Source: Rhizobiaceae bacterium
GTDB taxonomy: Bacteria; Pseudomonadota; Alphaproteobacteria; Rhizobiales; Rhizobiaceae
Reading direction: 5' to 3'
NCBI GenBank assembly: GCA_004299545.1
Contig: SCRB01000782.1
Coordinates: 1-5,448, forward strand
Length of the DNA stretch: 5,448 nucleotides
This document shows positions 1 through 5,024 of this stretch, piece by piece (the stretch's first letter is position 1; every line of letters starts with the position of its first letter). The notes beneath the pieces were generated by a model. That model was not told where the DNA came from, searched no databases, and saw only the letters and a program-made list of their open reading frames with translations. A program made the translations under genes and the position numbers.

Positions 1-57
1 GGCGGCAAAGGCGACGGAACCGGCGAAAACGGCGGCGAGGATATTGCGAGCAGACAT
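1..57 (-). CDS. Secreted protein, N-terminal signal peptide only (partial; possibly fasciclin-domain)
   Basis: Only the first 19 codons lie in the window, reading MSARNILAAVFAGSVAFAA, and the gene runs off the left edge. The short charged start followed by a run of Ala, Val and Phe ending in AFAA is a Sec signal peptide, so the product is probably exported. The ATG at 57-55 is preceded by AGGGAGA (69-63) at 5-base spacing, a convincing ribosome binding site. It lies 104 bases downstream of the anti-sigma gene on the same strand. Secreted fasciclin-domain proteins commonly accompany SigK/RskA-type pairs, so that is my best guess, but nothing visible of the mature protein supports it. Confidence 0.6.
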   Translation of the reverse strand, partial: MSARNILAAVFAGSVAFAA

Positions 58-94
58 GGAATTCTCCCTGGTTTATCCTTGATGGGCAAAGGGA

Positions 95-122
95 GTCACG
101 GATCGCTCGCAGGAAAGTTTCA
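95..122 (-). promoter_or_regulatory. Candidate ECF-type promoter for the secreted-protein gene
   Basis: On the minus strand TGAAAC (122-117) is followed 16 bases later by CGTGAC (100-95). An AAC-containing -35 element and a CGT-containing -10 element at this spacing are typical of many ECF sigma promoters. Transcription would start near 88, giving a leader of about 30 bases before the ATG at 57. I found no second copy upstream of the sigma gene, so it is not confirmed as an autoregulated motif. Confidence is low. Confidence 0.3.
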
Positions 123-161
123 CGCCTGCCCGCTGTTCATGTTTTCGTGACGGAAGCGTGA
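120..161. repeat. Imperfectly spaced inverted repeat downstream of the anti-sigma gene
   Basis: TCACGC at 120-125 is matched by GCGTGA at 156-161, with a 30-base loop. CGTGA also occurs at 146-150, so the right arm is partly duplicated. The repeat sits immediately after the anti-sigma stop codon and overlaps the candidate promoter of the next gene. With 6-base arms and no U-run it is not a good intrinsic terminator. It could be an operator or chance. Confidence 0.2.
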
Positions 162-905
162 TCAGATCTGGTTCAGGCCGCCGACGGCGACGACGGGGCC
201 GGTCGGCTGGCCGGTCGTCGACCCGCCAGGCGCTTCGAGGCTGATCGCGAGCGTACCGCCATTGGCGAGCAACTTGCCGATTTTGGGACTGATGCTGATG
301 CGGATAGTCTTGCCAGTAGGAATGACACCAAGTGAAACCGGCTTCGCTTGTCCCTCGATGGCCCAGAGCTCAAAAGCGTGCCCCTGTCCCCGCTCGCCCG
401 AGACATGCGACATGGATATGCTTCGGGTGGCCGGATCATAATAGGCGAGATAGCTGACATCGCTGTCCTTCGGCGCGATCGAGGCGACGAATTGCGTGCC
501 GCCTCCCGGCGGTAGCGCGCGCGGTGCGAGCAACGGAACCGCCACGGCGACAACCAGCAACGCCAGCGCCGCCGCCGCAAGCCCGCGCCAGAAGGCAAGG
601 CTCTGCCACAAGTCGGCAGGCGCATCCGCCAGCGTGACGCCCTTGTCTCCGGCGAAAAGCAGGCGATCGATCGCCTGCTTCGCGGCGATCGGAGGCTCCA
701 CTTCGGGGTAATCGTCGGCCAAAGGCGACAATCGCGCTTCCCACGCGTCGACCAGCCGCGCGAAACCGGGATCGCGCTCGATGCGAATGGCCGCCAGCCG
801 ACGCTCCTCTGCCGACAGCGCGCCGACGACATATTCGGCGGCGATGAGATCGTCGCTTCCGTCCATCGGGCTATGATCGTCCTCGAAAATCATCTTTCGA
901 GACAT
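162..905 (-). CDS. Anti-sigma factor, RskA (anti-sigma-K) type, single-pass membrane protein
   Basis: This protein (247 aa) probably holds the ECF sigma factor encoded just upstream inactive at the inner membrane. Residues about 15-65 (DDLIAAEYVVGALSAEERR, then LVDAWEARLSPLAD) resemble the cytoplasmic sigma-binding domain. One hydrophobic helix spans about 108-127. Residues about 137-245 form the outer RskA domain, with FELWAIEG (178-185) and the hallmark SLEAPGGSTTGQPTGPV (222-238). There is no cysteine in the protein, so it is not a zinc-binding (ZAS/ChrR-like) anti-sigma; in the RskA family release usually occurs by regulated proteolysis. The ATG at 905 has GAAG 7 bases upstream and overlaps the sigma gene by 16 bases. 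The alternative ATG at 893-891 (Met5) forms an ATGA overlap with the sigma stop and would shorten the protein by four residues. The family call is strong; the exact start is open. Confidence 0.9.
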   Translation of the reverse strand: MSRKMIFEDDHSPMDGSDDLIAAEYVVGALSAEERRLAAIRIERDPGFARLVDAWEARLSPLADDYPEVEPPIAAKQAIDRLLFAGDKGVTLADAPADLWQSLAFWRGLAAAALALLVVAVAVPLLAPRALPPGGGTQFVASIAPKDSDVSYLAYYDPATRSISMSHVSGERGQGHAFELWAIEGQAKPVSLGVIPTGKTIRISISPKIGKLLANGGTLAISLEAPGGSTTGQPTGPVVAVGGLNQI

Positions 906-1429
906 TCCCCCAGCTTCATCAGGCTGCGCCTGAGCCAGATTCGCATCGTATTGAGCGGCACGCCATGACGGGCGGCGAGTTCGGCGTAGCTCTCACCTTT
1001 CAGATAAGCGCCACGCACCGCGTCCGCCCTCGTCTTATCAAGCTCCTCAAGACAGCCATGGATCTTCTCCCGTTCGCCCGCCGCCACCGCGGCTGCTTCG
1101 GGCCCCGGCGCGGGATCGGCAATATCGAGCGCGTCGTCAATGTCAAAATGAGGCTGGCGCCGCGCCCTGATGCGATCGATCGCGTGATTGCGCGCGATCG
1201 CCACCAGCCAGGAGATCGGGCTGAGCTCCGAAGCGGCGAAACGATCGGCCTTCGTCCAAACCTTGACGAACACCTCCTGCAGTGCCTCCTCGGCATCCGC
1301 GCGATCATTCAATACACGCAAGCAGACGCCGAAAAGTTTCGCGCTGGTCGCCCGATACAGGCTGTCGAACGCGCTCCTATCCCTCATCGAGGTACGGACG
1401 ATCAGCTTGGTGATGTCCTGCGGCGTCAT
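890..1429 (-). CDS. ECF RNA polymerase sigma factor, SigK-like
   Basis: This is a 179-aa extracytoplasmic-function sigma factor. Region 2 covers about residues 20-90, with the -10-recognition helix around DAEEALQEVFVKVW (45-58) and SWLVAIARNHAIDRIR (73-88). An acidic, Ala/Pro-rich linker follows (about 96-118). Region 4 covers about 120-175, with the -35-binding helix-turn-helix SYAELAARHGVPLNTMRIWL (147-166). The frame is open to an ATG at 1597, but the extra 56 residues are basic, show no sigma homology and lie in intergenic-style sequence. I chose the ATG at 1429-1427 because region 2 begins about 20 residues later, as is usual, and a GGGA lies about 10 bases upstream. The stop overlaps the RskA-type anti-sigma gene, the usual cognate arrangement. 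No second copy of the TGATCC motif lies directly upstream, so it may have its own promoter in 1430-1621 or be read from the DUF2147 promoter. Confidence 0.92.
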   Translation of the reverse strand: MTPQDITKLIVRTSMRDRSAFDSLYRATSAKLFGVCLRVLNDRADAEEALQEVFVKVWTKADRFAASELSPISWLVAIARNHAIDRIRARRQPHFDIDDALDIADPAPGPEAAAVAAGEREKIHGCLEELDKTRADAVRGAYLKGESYAELAARHGVPLNTMRIWLRRSLMKLGECLER

Positions 1430-1588
1430 GCGGCGGAGTCCCAGAGTGCCTCGAGGCGACCGCAATTCAGACCCCAACAGATCCAACCATTTGGTCCTTC
1501 GCCGAAGCGTGTTTCCGCCTGTGCGCGGGCTTGCGCATTTCCTGTTCGCACAATCTTTAGCTCCGCCGGCACCTTTCGCCACCCTGCA

Positions 1589-1601
1589 CTGCATCATGCA
1601 G
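1589..1601. repeat. 13-base palindrome between the DUF2147 and sigma genes
   Basis: CTGCATCATGCAG has perfect 6-base arms around a single central base. It lies about 160 bases upstream of the sigma start and 20 bases past the DUF2147 stop. With so short a loop it is a poor RNA hairpin and there is no T-run, so it is not a convincing terminator. A dimeric repressor or activator site is possible but unproven. Apart from this, I see nothing definite in 1430-1621. Confidence 0.3.
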
Positions 1602-1621
1602 ACAAGCCGAACTGGCAGACG

Positions 1622-1999
1622 TCATTTGACCGGCGTCCAGTTCACATCCTTGCACAGCAGGCCACCCAGAATGCAGCCTCGCATTGTCAGGCTGTTGCTA
1701 CCGACAATCACCGTTATCGCGTAGGTCTTGTCGCGTTTCGGATCATAGGCGGTGCCGTCAAGTTCGGTGTCGGACTTTCGACCGAGCGACATGACCAGAC
1801 GGTCGCCGACCTCCTCGCCCTTGCTGGTGTCCTTGATCCAGAGATTCGTCGCGCAAAGCTTTGACCCGCACGGCGCAATGCGGACGCGGGCGTTGCCGTC
1901 GTCTCGCATCCACACCCCATCCGGACTGCGTTCCGCCGCGGCGCCAACGCTGCAACCGGCTGCCAGGACCGTACAGATTACGGCAGCACGCCATACCAT
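1622..1999 (-). CDS. Small secreted DUF2147 protein
   Basis: This is a 125-aa exported protein of the DUF2147 family, small beta-rich periplasmic proteins of unknown biochemical role. Residues 1-22 form a Sec signal peptide with likely cleavage after GAAA (19-22). LAAGC at 12-16 is a weak lipobox, so a lipoprotein is a less likely alternative. The mature domain shows the family pattern: DGVWMRDDGNARVRIAPCG, then LCATNLWI, an aspartate- and lysine-rich stretch, AYDPKRDKTYAITV, and a C-terminal MRGCILGGLLCKDVNW. The conserved cysteines of the family are present. The ATG at 1999-1997 has GGGAG 7-9 bases upstream. It is divergent from the DUF2177 gene and has a strong TGATCC-type promoter candidate about 40 bases upstream, suggesting induction under envelope or oxidative stress. 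The sigma/anti-sigma genes lie downstream on the same strand after a 192-base gap. Confidence 0.88.
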   Translation of the reverse strand: MVWRAAVICTVLAAGCSVGAAAERSPDGVWMRDDGNARVRIAPCGSKLCATNLWIKDTSKGEEVGDRLVMSLGRKSDTELDGTAYDPKRDKTYAITVIVGSNSLTMRGCILGGLLCKDVNWTPVK

Positions 2000-2040
2000 G
2001 GCTCAATCTCCCGAAACGCGCTTTGCGAATGCTCCGACCT

Positions 2041-2069
2041 TATTACGCAGTGTTCACCCGCCCGGATCA
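2041..2069 (-). promoter_or_regulatory. ECF11 (RpoE/ChrR)-type promoter for the DUF2147 gene
   Basis: Read on the minus strand, TGATCC (2069-2064) is followed after exactly 18 bases by TAATA (2045-2041). Transcription should begin near 2034, about 35 bases ahead of the ATG at 1999. The -35 sequence, spacing and TA-rich -10 agree with the promoter class I recall for the singlet-oxygen sigma factor RpoE of Rhodobacter sphaeroides. The call rests on the match to its plus-strand partner at 2118-2146, which has the same box and the same spacing. Confidence 0.65.
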
Positions 2070-2117
2070 CTTCTCAGGCGGAGAGCGCCTGTCGGCATTG
2101 CAGGTTCCGCGGCCAAG

Positions 2118-2146
2118 TGATCCGCCTGTTTCGATGGCGCGTAAAA
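2118..2146 (+). promoter_or_regulatory. ECF11 (RpoE/ChrR)-type promoter for the DUF2177 gene
   Basis: TGATCC at 2118-2123 is followed after exactly 18 bases by TAAAA at 2142-2146. Transcription should begin near 2154, leaving a leader of about 25 bases with the ribosome binding site at 2168-2173 and the TTG start at 2179. The same -35 box and the same 18-base spacer occur on the opposite strand for the divergent gene, which makes chance unlikely. Confidence 0.65.
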
Positions 2147-2167
2147 TCGTCCGTACAGTGCCGGGAA

Positions 2168-2173
2168 AGGAAG
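2168..2173 (+). promoter_or_regulatory. Ribosome binding site fixing the TTG start of the DUF2177 gene
   Basis: AGGAAG, preceded by further purines, lies 5 bases before TTG 2179-2181. This spacing, together with a promoter whose spacer contains the only nearby in-frame ATG (2134), decides the start codon. Confidence 0.75.
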
Positions 2174-2178
2174 CTCTT

Positions 2179-2589
2179 TTGAAAACCTACACCATCGCCT
2201 ATGTCGCGACCGGTCTGGTATTTCTCGCCATCGATGCGATCTGGCTGACGCTCGCAGCGCAGCGGCTTTACCGGCCGCTGATGGGCGAGATGCTGCTCGA
2301 GAGCTTCCGGCTGGTGCCGGCGCTGCTGTTCTACCTGATCTACATTGCCGGCATCGTGGTGTTCACCATCGCTCCGGCAATGGCCACCGAGCGCTGGACT
2401 ACCGCCACGGCCTATGGCGCTTTCCTCGGATTCTTTGCGTATTCGACGTACGACCTGACCAACCAGGCGACCTTGCGCAACTGGCCGGTCGCCGTCACGA
2501 TCGCCGACCTGTGCTGGGGAACATTCCTGACGGCGTTGGCGGCGACCATCGGCTTTCTGATCACGCGCATCTTCGCCCCCTCGACCTAA
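2179..2589 (+). CDS. DUF2177 family four-helix membrane protein (TTG start)
   Basis: This is a 136-aa integral inner-membrane protein of the DUF2177 family, whose function is unknown. Four hydrophobic helices lie at about 5-25, 45-65, 76-93 and 105-130. Conserved features are an Asp-x-x-Trp in the first helix (DAIW, 19-22), a YR pair just after it, FYLIYIAGI (51-59), and YDLTNQATLRNWP (91-103) followed by DLCWG (110-114). The frame is open further upstream, but family members begin MKTY..AY, which matches exactly from the TTG at 2179. The ATG at 2134 would add 15 residues but lies in the promoter spacer, so it would not be in the transcript. The gene stands alone under its own promoter. Its stop is only 4 bases from the stop of the convergent membrane-protein gene, with no terminator hairpin visible between them. 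Confidence 0.88.
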   Translation: MKTYTIAYVATGLVFLAIDAIWLTLAAQRLYRPLMGEMLLESFRLVPALLFYLIYIAGIVVFTIAPAMATERWTTATAYGAFLGFFAYSTYDLTNQATLRNWPVAVTIADLCWGTFLTALAATIGFLITRIFAPST

Positions 2590-2593
2590 AGGC

Positions 2594-3172
2594 TCACGCT
2601 CGGCGGCTCAACATCCCCGAGGCGACAAGCCCCACGAACACCGTGAGCGTGCCAGCACTCATGGCATTCAATCTGAAGAAAGCGCCGTATTCTGAAGCGG
2701 AGTAGAAGTGGACGAGGGAGCCGTATGCGCCGCCCAGTCCAAGGTAAACTACCATAGCGAGCCCGATCAGAACGAAGGCAATCGACCTTTCAGAAGGTCG
2801 AAAAAAGATCGCCGCGATCAGCGCGCAGGGAATGAGAAAAATCTCGACGCCCGATGCCTGCCCGAACACTTTGGTGCTCAACACCGTATTGGCGATGCCG
2901 GCAAGCGGGAGAAGCGCACGGCCTGCCGTCGGCGACCGTCTGGCCACCGCAGGCACCGCCAGGAAGAATGGTGTCGACAGGAAGATGAAGAAGGTCGGCC
3001 AGATGTGGTCGCTGACCGCCCAATGGACATAGAACGGATAGAAGGGCTGGTTGGAGGCGACAACCAGCGCGATCAGATTGCAGGCGGCGACCATGGGATC
3101 GTCATGGGCGGCGTAGGCTATAACCCGCCGCCAGATTTCGTGGACGAGGCCCATGGCCACCCTTCGCGTCAT
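2594..3172 (-). CDS. Six-helix integral membrane protein of unknown function, last gene of the lipid operon
   Basis: I do not recognise a named family for this 192-aa protein. Six hydrophobic segments are visible at about 29-49, 58-76, 86-104, 108-124, 130-147 and 168-187, with short basic loops (ARRS, RPSER) and an SRRA tail. Polar and aromatic residues near the membrane include NQPFYPFYVHW (41-51) and SDHIW (54-58). The ATG at 3172 forms an ATGA overlap with the methyltransferase stop. A second ATG at 3154 (Met7) is preceded by GAAGGGTGG, a better ribosome site, and is a plausible alternative. The frame extends upstream to 3394, but that part lies within the methyltransferase gene and is not real. 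Its position suggests a role beside the methyltransferase and DUF1295 protein at the membrane, perhaps scaffolding or lipid handling; this is inference. Confidence is high that it is a gene and low for function. Confidence 0.8.
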   Translation of the reverse strand: MTRRVAMGLVHEIWRRVIAYAAHDDPMVAACNLIALVVASNQPFYPFYVHWAVSDHIWPTFFIFLSTPFFLAVPAVARRSPTAGRALLPLAGIANTVLSTKVFGQASGVEIFLIPCALIAAIFFRPSERSIAFVLIGLAMVVYLGLGGAYGSLVHFYSASEYGAFFRLNAMSAGTLTVFVGLVASGMLSRRA

Positions 3173-4194
3173 GCCGGACGCAAAAGATAATGGCTGACGC
3201 CCCATTCCTCGCCGCCGGCATGGCCAAACAGCCCCGCCGTCGCCAGGTAGAAGAGACGCCAGCGTTGGCGCCATAGCGCGGCGTCCGCGCCATAGACCTC
3301 GCGCAGGATGCGATTGATCTGCTCGCGGTTCGCATCGAACCGCGCCAGCCAGTCCATGGCTGTCCTCCGATAATAAAGCCCGCTCCAACGCCAATCCTCC
3401 TCAACCGCGAAGCAGTCGGGAAAATGCCAGATCAGGCCATGGCTCGGCATGATGCCGCCGGTGAAGAAATGCTGCGCGATCCAATCGGCGTCGTTTTTGT
3501 GGTCGAATCGGTAAGGACCGTGCCTGTGGCTGAAGACGTGAATGAACAATTTCCCTTGCGGCGCAAGCCACGTCCTGATCCGCGCAAGCAGCGTCCGCCA
3601 GTTCGACATATGTTCGAACATCTCTACCGACACGACCCGATCGTAGGTGCGATCCACCGCGAACACGTTCATGTCGGCGGTGATGATGCGGATATTGGTA
3701 ATGCCGCGCGCGGCCGCCTCAGCTTCTATATATAATCGTTGCGGCGTCGAATTTGAGACGGCCGTGATTTCAGCGCCAGGGAACCGTCCGGCCATGAACA
3801 AGGTGAGAGAACCCCACCCGCAGCCGAGTTCCAGGATGGACTGGCCGTCGGCGAGATCGGCATGCGCCACTGTTTCCTTGAGTGCCAGGCGCTCGGCCGC
3901 AGCCAGTGTTTCCTCGCCGGTCGGATAGAGACAGCAGGAATATTTACGCTGCGGCCCCAGCGTGAGGGTGAAGAATTCGGGCGGCAGTTCGTAATGCTGC
4001 TCGTTAGCGGCATCGGCGTGTTCGGCGATCGGGTGCGCGGCCATGGCGCGAGCGAAATCCCGTTCATCCTGTGCGCAAGCGGCGGCAAGCTTGCGGCTCG
4101 TGCGCCCGACCAGGAAATCAATGCCCATGCGCATCATCGAATCGGAAAGCGGCGCGCGCTCCGCGATGCGGATCGCTGAGGACAGCAGGCTCAT
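3169..4194 (-). CDS. Cyclopropane-fatty-acyl-phospholipid synthase-like SAM methyltransferase
   Basis: This is a 341-aa S-adenosylmethionine-dependent methyltransferase of the CFA synthase superfamily, predicted to alkylate unsaturated acyl chains of membrane phospholipids. The SAM-binding motif ELGCGWGS is at 122-129. Residues in places equivalent to the CFA synthase active site are the Cys pair in KYSCCLY (84-90), Glu194-His195 in EMFEHM, and His219 in FIHVF. It is shorter at the N terminus than E. coli Cfa (382 aa). Several segments, such as DWIAQHFFTGGIMPSH (237-252), WSGLYYRRT (270-278) and GEEWGVSHYLL (328-338), recall the plant coclaurine N-methyltransferase branch more than classical Cfa, so the substrate is uncertain. 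The ATG at 4194 is in ATGA overlap with the DUF1295 stop and has a strong ribosome site. The frame extends to 4725 but that part overlaps DUF1295 and is rejected. Enzymes of this kind lie in singlet-oxygen regulons of alphaproteobacteria. Confidence 0.93.
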   Translation of the reverse strand: MSLLSSAIRIAERAPLSDSMMRMGIDFLVGRTSRKLAAACAQDERDFARAMAAHPIAEHADAANEQHYELPPEFFTLTLGPQRKYSCCLYPTGEETLAAAERLALKETVAHADLADGQSILELGCGWGSLTLFMAGRFPGAEITAVSNSTPQRLYIEAEAAARGITNIRIITADMNVFAVDRTYDRVVSVEMFEHMSNWRTLLARIRTWLAPQGKLFIHVFSHRHGPYRFDHKNDADWIAQHFFTGGIMPSHGLIWHFPDCFAVEEDWRWSGLYYRRTAMDWLARFDANREQINRILREVYGADAALWRQRWRLFYLATAGLFGHAGGEEWGVSHYLLRPA

Positions 4195-5024
4195 CGAAGA
4201 CCCTCCTTTCGGGTGGCGGCGCCAGCATTGCGCCACAAGGCGGGCCAGAAGGCGTTGACGCGGCGCTGGTACTCTCGAAAGGCCTCGCCGCGCGAGTGCA
4301 CCATATGCGCCTCGAGAGGCGGAATGCCGGAGACGTGCACAAGGAGCCAGTACATCAACAATGGCCCCGCAAGCGCCAGCCAACCCCATGGATAGGTATC
4401 TGAAAAATCGGCGGCGATGAGGGCGTAGGCGAGCCAGCCCAGCCATTCGAAAAAATAGTTCGGATGGCGCGACAGGCCCCAAAGCCCGACGTCGCAAACC
4501 TTGCCTTTGTTTGCAGGGTTTTCGCCGAAATAGGAAAGCTGTCGATCGGCGAGTGTTTCCCCGATGACCGCCACAATCAGAACCGCAACGCCGAGCCAGT
4601 CCAGGATTCTGAGGCCGGGCACCGGATTGTGTGCTGCGATCATGATCGAGAGCGCAAACACCGACGCCGCCAGAGCCTGGATCTGCAAGAAAAGAAACAA
4701 GCGGCCTTTGAAGGCTACCCCCCACTCTTCGCGCAGTTGCCGGTACCGTGGATCGTCGCCGCCATGGCCCGCGCGCATCGCGATATGGATGCCAAGGCGA
4801 AACGACCAGGCAAGTGCCAACGCCGCCACCAATACCTGCCGGGCCGTGATCTCACCACTGGTAAGGGAGACAAGCGCGGCCGCCGCACCGAACAGTCCCA
4901 CGGCAAACGACCAGATCGCGTCGATCCATCCTGACCGGCCGGTCAGAAGCGCTACAATCCATGCCCCGGCCATGGTCACCGAAAGGCCGACCACGAGCGC
5001 GACGACTAAGGCGGCGGTCGTCAT
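4191..5024 (-). CDS. DUF1295 membrane protein, steroid 5-alpha-reductase/ICMT-like superfamily
   Basis: This is a 277-aa polytopic inner-membrane protein. Hydrophobic helices lie at about 4-26, 36-54, 62-80, 112-131, 142-158, about 189-206 and 212-232. The C-terminal signature is GETLADRQLSYF (155-166) and then CDVGLWGLSRHPNYFFEW (177-194), ending with PPLEAHMVHSRGEAFREYQRR (235-255). The SRHPNYFFEW block is typical of the steroid 5-alpha-reductase and isoprenylcysteine methyltransferase superfamily, so a membrane-embedded reductase or transferase acting on lipid is likely; the substrate is unknown. SGWIDAIWS (31-39) is the usual N-terminal DUF1295 motif. The ATG at 5024 overlaps the hydrolase stop as ATGA, with a weak GGA upstream, so translation is probably coupled. 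The frame is open to 5132 in the hydrolase gene, but those residues are soluble, Gly/Arg-rich and unlike the family, so I rejected them. DUF1295 genes frequently accompany CFA-like methyltransferases. Confidence 0.92.
   Translation of the reverse strand: MTTAALVVALVVGLSVTMAGAWIVALLTGRSGWIDAIWSFAVGLFGAAAALVSLTSGEITARQVLVAALALAWSFRLGIHIAMRAGHGGDDPRYRQLREEWGVAFKGRLFLFLQIQALAASVFALSIMIAAHNPVPGLRILDWLGVAVLIVAVIGETLADRQLSYFGENPANKGKVCDVGLWGLSRHPNYFFEWLGWLAYALIAADFSDTYPWGWLALAGPLLMYWLLVHVSGIPPLEAHMVHSRGEAFREYQRRVNAFWPALWRNAGAATRKEGLR
4202..4207 (-). promoter_or_regulatory. Strong ribosome binding site of the methyltransferase gene
   Basis: A perfect AGGAGG (within AAAGGAGGG) lies inside the last codons of the DUF1295 gene, 7 bases before the ATG at 4194. 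It is the strongest ribosome site in the window, so the methyltransferase may be made in excess over its operon partners despite the overlapping start. Confidence 0.7.

Noticed and set aside
77..105. CGATCC-N18-CAAGG on the minus strand as a third TGATCC-type promoter
   Set aside because: Both boxes have mismatches, and the start of transcription would fall almost on the ribosome binding site.
1430..1597. 56-residue N-terminal extension of the sigma factor
   Set aside because: The residues are basic and unlike any sigma domain; starting at 1429 gives the usual ECF length and region 2 position.
1801..1860. TGATCC on the plus strand inside the DUF2147 gene (also one near 3576)
   Set aside because: No TA-rich -10 box occurs 18 bases downstream, and neither faces a gene start.
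965..1864. Long plus-strand open frame of 299 codons opposite the sigma and DUF2147 genes
   Set aside because: It is antisense to two well-supported genes, has no recognisable domain and no ribosome site; long antisense frames are common at this GC content.
2591..2650. Possible terminator from CACGCTC and GAGCGTG arms near the six-helix gene's stop
   Set aside because: The arms are only 7 bases, about 40 bases apart, lie inside coding sequence and have no T-run.
3169..4725. Reading the methyltransferase as a 518-aa protein
   Set aside because: The extra 177 residues overlap DUF1295 in another frame, are low-complexity Arg/Ala-rich and lack homology; the ATG at 4194 has a perfect ribosome site.
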